Origin: Lachnospiraceae bacterium
GTDB taxonomy: Bacteria; Bacillota; Clostridia; Lachnospirales; Lachnospiraceae
Direction: 5' to 3'
DNA: 14,218 bases
Assembly: GCA_003447895.1 (NCBI GenBank)
Contig: DLYC01000233.1
Span: 1-14,218 of the forward strand
Shown: positions 1 to 6,809 of the stretch, piece after piece
How positions within the stretch are numbered: the first letter of the stretch is position 1
How the letters are laid out: each line of letters starts with the position of its first letter
Translations under genes and position numbers: made by a program
The notes under the pieces: model-generated
Databases searched by the model: none
Told to the model about the DNA's origin: nothing
Seen by the model: only the letters and a program-made list of their open reading frames with translations

Positions 1-183
1 TGGAACGTGGCAAGCCGTCACGACGTCTTCCACGCAGACAGAAGCCGCGCCGGCGTTCAGCTGGTAAGCGGTCAGTCAGCCGCTGTATTTCGTCAGGTCA
101 TGCAGTGCGTCGGACTGAACCCGGTGGAGGCGATGGAGAAGATCATAGGCTCCGAAAGGTACGAAGCTGTTACGGTTGCCTGA
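1..183 (+). CDS. 3' end of an unidentified protein-coding gene (partial)
   Basis: An open frame runs in from the left edge and gives 60 residues before TGA at 181-183. The visible tail contains the segments SGQSAAVFRQVMQCVG and IGSERYEAVTVA. I do not recognise the family. There is no membrane helix or sorting signal in this fragment. The stop codon lies inside the stem of a strong terminator, which supports this as a genuine gene end. A diverged copy of its last 12 codons plus stop recurs at 5418-5456, after the LRR gene, so the gene or a paralogue once also lay there. The start and most of the protein are outside the window. Confidence 0.75.
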   Translation, partial: WNVASRHDVFHADRSRAGVQLVSGQSAAVFRQVMQCVGLNPVEAMEKIIGSERYEAVTVA

Positions 184-209
184 GGAAAACCTCAGGCGGC
201 CGTTTTTTT
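178..209 (+). terminator. Rho-independent terminator of the upstream gene
   Basis: A perfect 8-bp inverted repeat, GCCTGAGG/CCTCAGGC, has an AAAA loop (178-197). After GGCCG it is followed by seven T residues (203-209). The stem includes the stop codon of the upstream gene. Read on the minus strand the hairpin has no T-tract, so it should act mainly on plus-strand transcription. Its T-tract ends exactly at the stop codon of the convergent luxR-type gene. Confidence 0.85.
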
Positions 210-1672
210 CACGCATTATAGTTGGTGATCAGCTCTTTCCTGCTGTGACAGCCGGTCTTTTGCAGGATATTGCGAACGTGGTATTTCACGGTGTTTTCCG
301 AGATGGAGAGGGAAGCCGCGATTTCCGATACCGTCTTGTTCTCAAGAATCTGGTGCATCACATCCTGCTCTCTCGGCGAGAGATCGTGTTCTGCCGCAAA
401 CTGCGCGAAGCGCTCCCTCTCTGTCAGCTGTCGTGCGGCTTCCGGCACATACAGAACCTGATAGACCCGGAAGAATACGGCGACCGATGCGGCGAACAGA
501 ATTGCGGTGAGAAAGACAATGACCACAAGCCGGTCAGCCAGGATAAGGCAGATCATCTCTCCGACGGCGTCTCCGATCCGGCCGACCAGGAGTCCAAACC
601 CGGAGAGGAACAAAAGGCCGCTCTCCGAAGCTATGTCAGAAAACAGTATGATCCGGTACACTGCGTAAAAACCGAAGGCAAAATAGCTCAGGAGCCAGAA
701 AAGTATAACAGAGATGCTGCCGCCCTTGAGGGCAAGGATGATAAAGGGGATAATCAGCGCTGTCAGAGCACAGATGGCCCCGTATTTTCTGTTTCGATCC
801 GTCATCAGGCCGGCCAGGATCAGTCCGCCCGCATAGACAAGACGGGAAAATTCCACGTTGACAGACCGGCCGAGGTCTGCGGCAGGGAAGGCAAAGCCGC
901 TGCTGTTTACAATACTGAAAAGCAGTACCAGCAAAACGGCGGTGCCCAAAAAGGAACGCCCGGTATATTTTTCCAAAGACGGAGGGTTCTTCGCGGCGCT
1001 GCTCTCTGTCTCCGGGAGCGTTTGAGCCTTAGTGTCCGCGGCTTCCGGTGCTGTCTGCAGAAGGTCTTTTAATCCGGCCGTTGCCAGATACGCCGCAGCG
1101 GTGAGAAGCAGACAGATCAGCAGCACTCTCTCCGAATAATAAACGGAGCCGCCGTCGATCAGAGACAGAAACCATGATGCCATGATAGAGAGACCGTAAC
1201 CGATTCCGAACGCGGAAGCTCTGTATTTTGCCGACACACAGATGGTGAGACTATAGAGATAGAAGCCTGCGATCACCCCGCATGCGATGTTCATGAGAAA
1301 ACCAAATACCAGCGTACCGGAAACATAAGGGCTGAGCACAGCGGGAACCATACAGACCATATGAATGAGCAGAGATACCGGGAAAAGAGTCTCCAAAAGC
1401 GCCGGACGGCGGCGGAGACAGAAAGCACAGATCACAAGGCCGACGGCCTGCAGAAGGTAGCCGGCAACCATTGTGCACATATCTGTCGTTCCTGTCGGAA
1501 TCTGCTCCATCAGGTGATATTCCCAGGAAAGCCAGCCGGTCGATGTGAGCAGAAAGCAAAGCGCGATAACGGCAGTACACTGGACAGCCGGATGCAGGTC
1601 CTCCGATCGCGCTGCAGATAAGAGTTCTGATTTTGTTTGTTCCATCACTTTCTTCATCCGTTTCTTGAGCAC
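209..1672 (-). CDS. Membrane-embedded LuxR-family transcriptional regulator
   Basis: The protein has 487 residues. Residues about 28-404 are very hydrophobic and look like an MFS-like 10-12 helix membrane domain, interrupted by a polar acidic linker at about 205-238. The last 60 residues are a LuxR/GerE helix-turn-helix: LSPREQDVMHQIL at 431-443, then SEIAASLSISENTVKYHV at 449-466. There is no receiver domain, so the membrane part is the likely sensor and DNA binding would occur at the inner face of the membrane (inference). The open frame begins at GTG 1672 without a clear Shine-Dalgarno. ATG at 1657 (codon 6) or 1645 (codon 10) are equally plausible starts downstream of the TATAAT box at 1695-1700. 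The gene is transcribed away from the LRR surface-protein gene and shares its intergenic region. Such regulators often control adjacent genes, so the LRR gene and autoregulation are the first targets to consider. Confidence 0.88.
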   Translation of the reverse strand: MLKKRMKKVMEQTKSELLSAARSEDLHPAVQCTAVIALCFLLTSTGWLSWEYHLMEQIPTGTTDMCTMVAGYLLQAVGLVICAFCLRRRPALLETLFPVSLLIHMVCMVPAVLSPYVSGTLVFGFLMNIACGVIAGFYLYSLTICVSAKYRASAFGIGYGLSIMASWFLSLIDGGSVYYSERVLLICLLLTAAAYLATAGLKDLLQTAPEAADTKAQTLPETESSAAKNPPSLEKYTGRSFLGTAVLLVLLFSIVNSSGFAFPAADLGRSVNVEFSRLVYAGGLILAGLMTDRNRKYGAICALTALIIPFIILALKGGSISVILFWLLSYFAFGFYAVYRIILFSDIASESGLLFLSGFGLLVGRIGDAVGEMICLILADRLVVIVFLTAILFAASVAVFFRVYQVLYVPEAARQLTERERFAQFAAEHDLSPREQDVMHQILENKTVSEIAASLSISENTVKYHVRNILQKTGCHSRKELITNYNA

Positions 1673-1694
1673 AGGGTATGCGTATCTTACCTAG

Positions 1695-1723
1695 ATTATA
1701 GGCAATTCTTCCAATGAATGGAA
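1695..1723 (-). promoter_or_regulatory. Promoter of the LuxR-type gene with overlapping palindrome
   Basis: On the minus strand a perfect TATAAT lies at 1700-1695, giving a predicted start near 1688, just upstream of the coding region. The -35 area has no good TTGACA. It is occupied instead by TTCCATTCATTGGAA (1723-1709), a palindrome with 5-bp arms and a 5-bp spacer. A good -10 with a poor -35 covered by a palindrome is the usual layout of an activated or autoregulated promoter. That the LuxR protein itself binds here is inference. Confidence 0.55.
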
Positions 1724-1789
1724 TAAAAAACCACCTATGCCTTTCCCCGGCGACTTCGACCGGGCGCTGATCAGCCTATTGAAAGGCGC

Positions 1790-1807
1790 CTACCCGAAAA
1801 CTACCCG
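1790..1807. promoter_or_regulatory. 11-bp-period direct repeat, candidate regulator site
   Basis: CTACCCG occurs twice, at 1790-1796 and 1801-1807, separated by AAAA. The repeat period is 11 bp, about one helical turn, so both copies face the same side of the DNA. It lies between the two divergent genes, roughly 67-84 bp upstream of the tentative transcription start of the LRR gene. That suits activator binding. The identity of the binding protein is unknown; the adjacent LuxR-type regulator is the obvious candidate. Confidence 0.4.
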
Positions 1808-1838
1808 CTTATTTCCCCCTTCCAACCATGAAACAGGC

Positions 1839-1867
1839 TTGTCTGTCTTTTTTTAATTGGCTAGTGT
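1839..1867 (+). promoter_or_regulatory. Tentative promoter of the LRR surface-protein gene
   Basis: TTGTCT (1839-1844), a 17-bp spacer containing a T-run, and TAGTGT (1862-1867) form the best sigma-A-like pair upstream of the gene. Both boxes are weak, with about three to four matches each, so the promoter would probably need an activator. The resulting leader is about 75 nt. It contains an inverted repeat, ATGCACG (1882-1888) with CGTGCAT (1904-1910), that may form a hairpin or an operator. Confidence 0.3.
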
Positions 1868-1948
1868 AGAGGTGTAGAAGAATGCACGGCCAACGTGTAT
1901 GCGCGTGCATGGATAGCAGGGTCAAAATAGGAAAAGGCGGGGTGCAGA

Positions 1949-4900
1949 ATGAGAAAGAGATTAATTGCCATACTACTGACTGTGGGACTTCTGACATCAC
2001 AGATCCCGGGCGCTGTCGCCCTTGCGGGAGAAGTCACAGAACCGGAAGTGACAAGTGCGTCGGAAGCTGTCACGGAAGAGGCGCAGGAGGAGAATGCGCT
2101 TTCTGACGAAGAAAATAAAGAGCCGGAAGGCGCTTTAGAGATGACCGGTCCGAAGGAAGAAGAGCAGGAAAACGCCGGGGAGGACGCCGGCGCAGAAGAC
2201 GCTGTGGAGAACACGGACACAGAGAATATCGAGGAGGACGCCGGAACGAAAGACGCCGGGGAGGACGCCGGCGCAGAAAACACGGCGGAGAACACGGACA
2301 CAGAAAATGCCGAGGAAAATGCCGGCACGAAAAACACCGTAACGGATTCCGGGACTGCGGAGGCAGAAAGGACAGAGGAAACAGAATCAGAGAGGGCAGA
2401 GGAATCTGCTGAGGAGTCCGAGTCCGTGCTTCCCGGAACCGAACCCGCTGCCGGTCAGGATACGGCATCGTATTCACTGGGCGACGTCACCGGCATCATC
2501 CTCAGTGGCCTGGACAGCAAGGGACGCATCATGGCCGGGAAAGAGGTGACCTTCAGCTACGCTTATCTGATGATGCGAAACAATGCGCTTATGGAGAAAT
2601 TCACGGCAGGGGAAGAGATCTCCGTCGGGCTCCGCGTGGGATATGAGGGAGAGACGACTGCCCTCGTGCCTGATGACGAAGGGATCCTCCATTTTGTGAT
2701 GTCTGCCGACCAGGCGTATCAGAGCTACTTCATCACGGCGACAGTCGCAGAGACCGGCGAGGTCTATGAGAGCTTCCCGCTCTCGGTAAATCCCGATCCC
2801 GTGGTTACGCTGGAATTTGTCGTGGAAGGACAGGGTACTGTCACGGCCGACAGATATGAGGCGACAAACGGGGAGGAAATCAGACTGACTATTACCCCGG
2901 CGGAAGGATGGTATTTTGACAAGCTGGAGACAGTGAAGGGCGAGTGGGGTTACCGCGCGGGAATGGAGAACACGATCTATTTACGGTGGGACGACACAAT
3001 CATTAAAGCCGTCTTTAAAGAGATCGTCACAAGCGGAAGCTGCGGCGATAATGCTGTCTATAACCTTGATACGGAGACCGGTGTACTTACCATATCCGGA
3101 ACCGGCGCCATTGCGGAGTATGCTTTTGATAATCAAAACACCAATGACTGGGATTCCGTCGTCAGTGTTGTAATTGAGGATGGCATTGATGAGATTGGAA
3201 TGAGGGCCTTCCGATGCTGCAATCAAATAGAGACCGTCTCACTCCCGTCCAGTCTCAGGACGATCGGGGAATCTGCCTTCGTGATCTGCAAAAAATTGAA
3301 AACAGTGAACTTGCCGGAGGGTCTGGAGGAGATCGGAAATGAGGCGTTCGGACAGTGTTATCTTCTGACGGGTGTCACGCTCCCCGAGAGCCTCAGAAAA
3401 CTTGGCAACAGCGCATTTTGGTATACAAGCATTCGGGAAATCGTTGTCCCGGCAGGCGTGACATCGCTGGAAAACGGCGTATTCCAGCACTGCGATTATC
3501 TGGAAAGCGCGGAGATCAAAGCGCCGGTCACCGAACTGAAAGGCCCTATGTTTGCAAACTGCGTAAAGCTTAAAAATGTCATTTTGCCGGATTCGATCAC
3601 CAGGATCGGATACAGCGCTTTTTCGAACTGTAAAGTGCTCGGGAGCATCGATCTTCCGGCGAGTCTCACAGAGCTTGACACATGGGTATTCGAAGACTGC
3701 GCATCATTAAAAAGCATTGTAATCCCGGACGGTGTCACGGAAATTCCGGACGGCACTTTCTGCGACTGCACCGCACTTGCGGAGGTTACACTGCCGGAAA
3801 ACCTGAGCAGCTTTGGATACAGCGCTTTTGAAAAGTGCAAGAGCCTGACGTCGCTCACACTCCCTGCGAGCGTGGTAACACTGGGAAACTATATGTTCCG
3901 CGACTGCAGCAAACTTGAGGAAGTTCATCTTCCTGACGGCGTGGCCAGGATTCCCAGCGCCTGTTTCCAGGGCTGCCCGAAGCTTTCCTCTGTCAATATT
4001 CCTGCCGGTGTGACCGAGATCGCTGACTCCGCGTTCTCTAACTGTGCGCTGACCGGCATCAGTCTTCCGAGCGGTCTTCAGAAACTGGGAAGTTCCGCCT
4101 TCTACGGCAACAGCCGGTTGACCGGAAACATAGCGCTCCCGGCCGGCATGACCAAAGTTCCCAGCGGATTGTTCGAGGGATGCAGTCTCACCGGGGTCGT
4201 CCTTCCGGATGGCGTGGAGACGATCGGCTCGTATGCATTCAGCGGAAACCAGCTCAGCAGCGTAAACCTGCCGGATACGGTAAAGACCATCGAATACCGC
4301 GCTTTTGCCGGAAATAAGCTGAGCAGCCTCATCCTTCCGGACGGGATTGAGACGATCGGTGACAGCGCATTTGCGCAAAACAGCACACTGACCGGAACCC
4401 TGACGATTCCGGAGAGTGTAAGAACCATAGGATACAAGACGTTTTTTGAGAGTGACCTCAATAAAATCGTCAATCTGTCCGGTGCGGCGATTGCTGTCAA
4501 AGAGATCCTCGCTCAGGCCAAAATCGATGCCGGTGAGGGGTTCCTGGGCAGCAGCGGTGAGCCAGTTGATTCGATCGGGACGGGAACTTACACGAGAAAG
4601 ATCATAAAAGCGAACCAGACGGTCACAGCCAAACCTGCGGCTTCTGCCATTGCAGTTGGGAAAACAACAACGATCTCGGTAACAGGCGCAAAGGGGACCA
4701 AGTCGTTCAAGTCCGCCGATACAAGCATTGCGACCGTTACCAGCGCCGGCAAGATTACGGCCAAGAAGGTCGGCACCGTCAAGATCACTGTAACTTCTTC
4801 CGCGACCGCAGAGTATAACGCCAAGTCAGTGTCTGTTACGATCAAGGTCGTCCCCGCAGCTACGGCTTCTGTCACGGCGGCAAATCTGGCCACGGGCATG

Positions 4901-5398
4901 AAAGTGACGTGGAAAAAGGTGGCCGGGGCGAAGGGCTACTATCTCTATCGCGGCGGCACACTGATCAAGAAGATCACGAGCGGCAGTACCGTAGCGTACA
5001 CGGATACCAAAGCAAATACAAACGGAACAAAGTATACTTATAAGGTGATCGCTTATGCAGATTCCGGCAAGAGTACGCTCTCTAAATCAGTTACTTACTA
5101 TCGCGTGGCAAGACCTGCCGTTTCTTCTCTGAAAAACAGCGCATCCAGAAAGATGACGGCCAAGTGGGGAAAGAACACAAAGGGCAGCGGGTACCTGGTT
5201 CAGTATAGCCTCAAGAAGACCTTTGCCAGCGGCAATAAGACTGTGACAATAGCAAAGAACGGCACAGTGTCGACGGTGATCGGAAGCCTGACCAAGGGAA
5301 AGGTATATTATGTCCGTGTGAGGACCTTTAAAACGGTCAGCGGCAAAAAATACTATTCAGCCTGGAGTACTGTAAAGAGTGTGAAGATCACAAAATAA
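1949..5398 (+). CDS. Secreted BspA-like LRR_5 surface protein with Big_2 and Fn3-like domains
   Basis: The protein has 1149 residues. Its signal peptide has a basic start (MRKR), a hydrophobic core and a likely cleavage after AVALA at residue 26. Residues 27-173 are a Glu/Ala/Asn-rich acidic stalk with a 27-residue tandem duplication (76-129). Residues 289-358 resemble the divergent InlB B-repeat (GQGTV, then LTITPAEGWYF, then AVF). Residues 409-845 hold about 19 LRR_5 repeats of 22-24 residues with the pattern LPxxxxxIGxxAFxxCxxLxxV. Residues 889-968 are a Big_2 Ig-like domain, and 971-1149 are two Fn3-like domains rich in Lys, Thr and Ser. There is no LPXTG motif, S-layer domain or C-terminal membrane helix, so wall retention may be non-covalent. 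ATG 1949 is preceded by AGGCGGGG at 1935-1942. The likely role is host-glycan or protein adhesion, as proposed for BspA proteins; the ligand is unknown. Confidence 0.92.
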   Translation: MRKRLIAILLTVGLLTSQIPGAVALAGEVTEPEVTSASEAVTEEAQEENALSDEENKEPEGALEMTGPKEEEQENAGEDAGAEDAVENTDTENIEEDAGTKDAGEDAGAENTAENTDTENAEENAGTKNTVTDSGTAEAERTEETESERAEESAEESESVLPGTEPAAGQDTASYSLGDVTGIILSGLDSKGRIMAGKEVTFSYAYLMMRNNALMEKFTAGEEISVGLRVGYEGETTALVPDDEGILHFVMSADQAYQSYFITATVAETGEVYESFPLSVNPDPVVTLEFVVEGQGTVTADRYEATNGEEIRLTITPAEGWYFDKLETVKGEWGYRAGMENTIYLRWDDTIIKAVFKEIVTSGSCGDNAVYNLDTETGVLTISGTGAIAEYAFDNQNTNDWDSVVSVVIEDGIDEIGMRAFRCCNQIETVSLPSSLRTIGESAFVICKKLKTVNLPEGLEEIGNEAFGQCYLLTGVTLPESLRKLGNSAFWYTSIREIVVPAGVTSLENGVFQHCDYLESAEIKAPVTELKGPMFANCVKLKNVILPDSITRIGYSAFSNCKVLGSIDLPASLTELDTWVFEDCASLKSIVIPDGVTEIPDGTFCDCTALAEVTLPENLSSFGYSAFEKCKSLTSLTLPASVVTLGNYMFRDCSKLEEVHLPDGVARIPSACFQGCPKLSSVNIPAGVTEIADSAFSNCALTGISLPSGLQKLGSSAFYGNSRLTGNIALPAGMTKVPSGLFEGCSLTGVVLPDGVETIGSYAFSGNQLSSVNLPDTVKTIEYRAFAGNKLSSLILPDGIETIGDSAFAQNSTLTGTLTIPESVRTIGYKTFFESDLNKIVNLSGAAIAVKEILAQAKIDAGEGFLGSSGEPVDSIGTGTYTRKIIKANQTVTAKPAASAIAVGKTTTISVTGAKGTKSFKSADTSIATVTSAGKITAKKVGTVKITVTSSATAEYNAKSVSVTIKVVPAATASVTAANLATGMKVTWKKVAGAKGYYLYRGGTLIKKITSGSTVAYTDTKANTNGTKYTYKVIAYADSGKSTLSKSVTYYRVARPAVSSLKNSASRKMTAKWGKNTKGSGYLVQYSLKKTFASGNKTVTIAKNGTVSTVIGSLTKGKVYYVRVRTFKTVSGKKYYSAWSTVKSVKITK
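2174..2335 (+). repeat. 81-bp in-frame tandem duplication in the acidic stalk
   Basis: Two consecutive 81-bp units (2174-2254 and 2255-2335) encode 27 residues each. Both begin AGEDAGAE, share ENTDTEN in the middle and end with AGTK followed by D or N. The first bases of the two units are nearly identical, and later differences include both synonymous and D/N changes. This suggests an older duplication that could still change stalk length by slippage. Confidence 0.8.
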
Positions 5399-5417
5399 GG
5401 TAACTGTTCAGCATCCT

Positions 5418-5456
5418 ATAGGCTCCGAAAGATACGAGGCTATTACGATCGCCTGA
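5418..5456 (+). pseudogene. Relic of the 3' coding end of the gene at 1-183
   Basis: These 39 bp match 145-183 at 34 positions. In the matching frame they encode IGSERYEAITIA and stop at TGA, against IGSERYEAVTVA in the intact gene end. All five differences are synonymous or Val-to-Ile changes. Homology starts abruptly at 5418, and the upstream sequence in this frame leads into the end of the LRR gene without a start codon. This is therefore a fragment, not a gene. Codon-respecting divergence indicates descent from a functional paralogue or allele rather than a recent copy. Confidence 0.65.
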
Positions 5457-5477
5457 AAAATGAAAAACGGTTTAAAC

Positions 5478-5517
5478 AACATCCCGGGATGCCAATGCGT
5501 CCCGGGATGCTGTTTTT
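5478..5517 (+). terminator. Rho-independent terminator after the LRR gene
   Basis: A 10-bp GC-rich stem is formed by CATCCCGGGA (5480-5489) and TCCCGGGATG (5500-5509) with a 10-nt loop, followed by TGCTGTTTTT (T-tract 5513-5517). It lies about 80 bp after the LRR stop codon and just after the gene relic, and may originally have belonged to the lost gene. No T-tract follows the hairpin on the minus strand. Confidence 0.85.
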
Positions 5518-5720
5518 CAACACCGGAGAATGTTTCTCTTCTGAATAACTTTGAAATCATAACTGCACCAGCAGCCTTTCGGAGAAAGATACGCTGAATA
5601 CCCGGTAATACAGCCTCCGCATCACGAAAACGGGAAGAAGAACGGCAGATGATATGATAGCCCTATCAAAGACAAAGAAAGAAGCCGGCAGAGAACGCCG
5701 GAAAAAAGGAGGTAAAAGAG
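5518..5720. promoter_or_regulatory. Leader region of the two-membrane-protein cassette: extended -10, palindromic operator, strong SD
   Basis: This stretch carries no convincing gene. It contains an extended -10 box, TGATATGAT (TG at 5650-5651, TATGAT 5653-5658), without a good -35. A perfect palindrome TGATAG-CC-CTATCA (5655-5668) covers the 3' half of the -10 and the predicted start near 5665, the position of a repressor operator. A short hairpin CCGGC/GCCGG (5685-5701) precedes the Shine-Dalgarno AAGGAGGT (5706-5713), which is spaced 7 nt from the ATG of the next gene. The repressor is not identified. Confidence 0.45.
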
Positions 5721-6020
5721 ATGTCTAAAGCGCTTCACGATTATCTGGATTTCTGCAGTTTGTTCAGAGGCGGATATTTTTTCGCCAACATGAATGCTGT
5801 TTTGAAGACAGCATACTGGACCGCCGTTTTTCTGACCATCGGACTTACGATCCTGGTCACAGTGGCTTTTGTAAACGCAGATGATAAAAGCAGCGCGGGA
5901 AGAGCGATCCAGGTTTATCTGGCCTCTGTTGCCGCGGCCACAGCATTGTTTGGGATCGAGGTTCCGTTTCTGGTCCTTCTGATGTCCTTCGGAATGAGGT
6001 TCCTTTTAAAACGGAACTGA
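5721..6020 (+). CDS. Small two-helix membrane protein of unknown function
   Basis: The protein has 99 residues and starts at ATG 5721 behind a consensus Shine-Dalgarno (AAGGAGGT). Residues 1-28 are amphipathic and aromatic-rich. Residues about 30-51 form a membrane helix, a short polar loop with DDKSS follows, and a second hydrophobic stretch runs from 64 to about 94, ending in basic FLLKRN. I do not recognise a family. It is followed at 61 nt by another membrane-protein gene with its own strong ribosome binding site, so the two are probably co-transcribed and may work together. No catalytic motif is visible. Confidence 0.75.
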   Translation: MSKALHDYLDFCSLFRGGYFFANMNAVLKTAYWTAVFLTIGLTILVTVAFVNADDKSSAGRAIQVYLASVAAATALFGIEVPFLVLLMSFGMRFLLKRN

Positions 6021-6081
6021 GAACAGCGGCCGAATCAGAACAAAAGACAAAGTGGTCTACAGGAGAGAAGGAGGAAGAATT

Positions 6082-6798
6082 ATGCTGCTTCAGCTTATCT
6101 ATATGTTAACGGGAAAAAATCTGATTATGCTCGCAATCGTTCTGGCAGCCTTTGCAGCTGTCTATCTGCTGCTTATTTACAAAGCGGGAGTCAGGGTTGG
6201 GACAGCCGGGAACCTCGCATCCTGCGCTGCCGGCCTTGCCGCGCCCCTGTCGGCGGCATTAGCCGTCAGTTTTGAAGTCTTTCGATTCGTATTTGCTTTT
6301 CGTCTGATCGTGGAAACGGCCCTGGTCATCCTTGCGGCGGCGTCCATGCTGAAGGACGGGAAGAACAGGCCGCTCGGCCTCGCGGTCATCCTTGGAAATG
6401 ATCTGTTCTGCAGCGCAGCCGGAATCATGATCCCGCTCTGTATACAGGACCCGGGCTACTGGATCAAGACTGCTCTTTCGGTTGGCGCTTTCGGGTTGAT
6501 GCTCCTGATCAGCGACAGTGATGTGAACGTGGATCCGATAAAACCGAGCGGCTTTATTATCCCCGGAAGCGGAGACTATGATTACAACCCGCAGAGAAAT
6601 CCCTACGAGAATGATGGCTTTACGGTCTATGACAGAGTAACGAACAGAACTTTTCACTATTCATGGGGGGAGTGGAAGGACCAGGACGGAAACACGATTC
6701 CTTCTGCCTCCGCACATGCCTGGGGGCTGGATGATTTTTATAATAATAAGCTTGCCGGGAGAGGTGTGACAGGCCCTATACGCTATGGCAACAAATGA
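6082..6798 (+). CDS. Polytopic membrane protein with hydrophilic C-terminal tail, unknown function
   Basis: The frame opens at GTG 6052, but AAGGAGG at 6068-6074 lies 7 nt before ATG 6082, so I take 6082 as the start (238 residues). There are about five hydrophobic segments, at roughly 13-33, 43-65, 68-90, 98-120 and 128-145. A 93-residue polar tail follows, rich in Tyr, Asp, Asn and Trp (for example FHYSWGEWKDQDGNT at 191-205). The tail lacks cysteines and known catalytic motifs and could be a ligand- or partner-binding segment. I do not recognise a family. The gene follows the 99-residue membrane protein and probably shares its promoter. Its stop codon is 11 bp from the stop of the convergent gene. 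Confidence 0.75.
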   Translation: MLLQLIYMLTGKNLIMLAIVLAAFAAVYLLLIYKAGVRVGTAGNLASCAAGLAAPLSAALAVSFEVFRFVFAFRLIVETALVILAAASMLKDGKNRPLGLAVILGNDLFCSAAGIMIPLCIQDPGYWIKTALSVGAFGLMLLISDSDVNVDPIKPSGFIIPGSGDYDYNPQRNPYENDGFTVYDRVTNRTFHYSWGEWKDQDGNTIPSASAHAWGLDDFYNNKLAGRGVTGPIRYGNK

Positions 6799-6809
6799 CA
6801 GGGCGGACA

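Noticed and set aside
1741..1800. GC-rich inverted segments (CCCGG/CCGGG and AGGCGCCT) considered as a riboswitch or terminator between the divergent genes
   Set aside because: Arms are only 4-5 bp, no T-tract follows directly on either strand, and no conserved aptamer core is recognisable.
3170..4480. Regular periodic repeats of about 66-69 bp that might suggest a CRISPR-like or satellite array
   Set aside because: The period is the 22-24 residue LRR_5 unit in frame. Repeats are degenerate at DNA level and no conserved repeat/spacer structure exists.
2070..4500. Long open frames on the minus strand antisense to the surface-protein gene (for example 3707-4378 and 4102-4500)
   Set aside because: They mirror the periodic LRR codons and the acidic GAA/GAG-rich stalk of the plus-strand gene, have no ribosome binding sites, and encode low-complexity or arbitrary sequence.
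5563..5700. Minus-strand frame reading as a hydrophobic C-terminus, vaguely like the end of the membrane domain of the LuxR-type protein
   Set aside because: No start codon with ribosome binding site, no clear DNA-level similarity, and it overlaps the promoter and Shine-Dalgarno of the plus-strand gene. It is probably chance.
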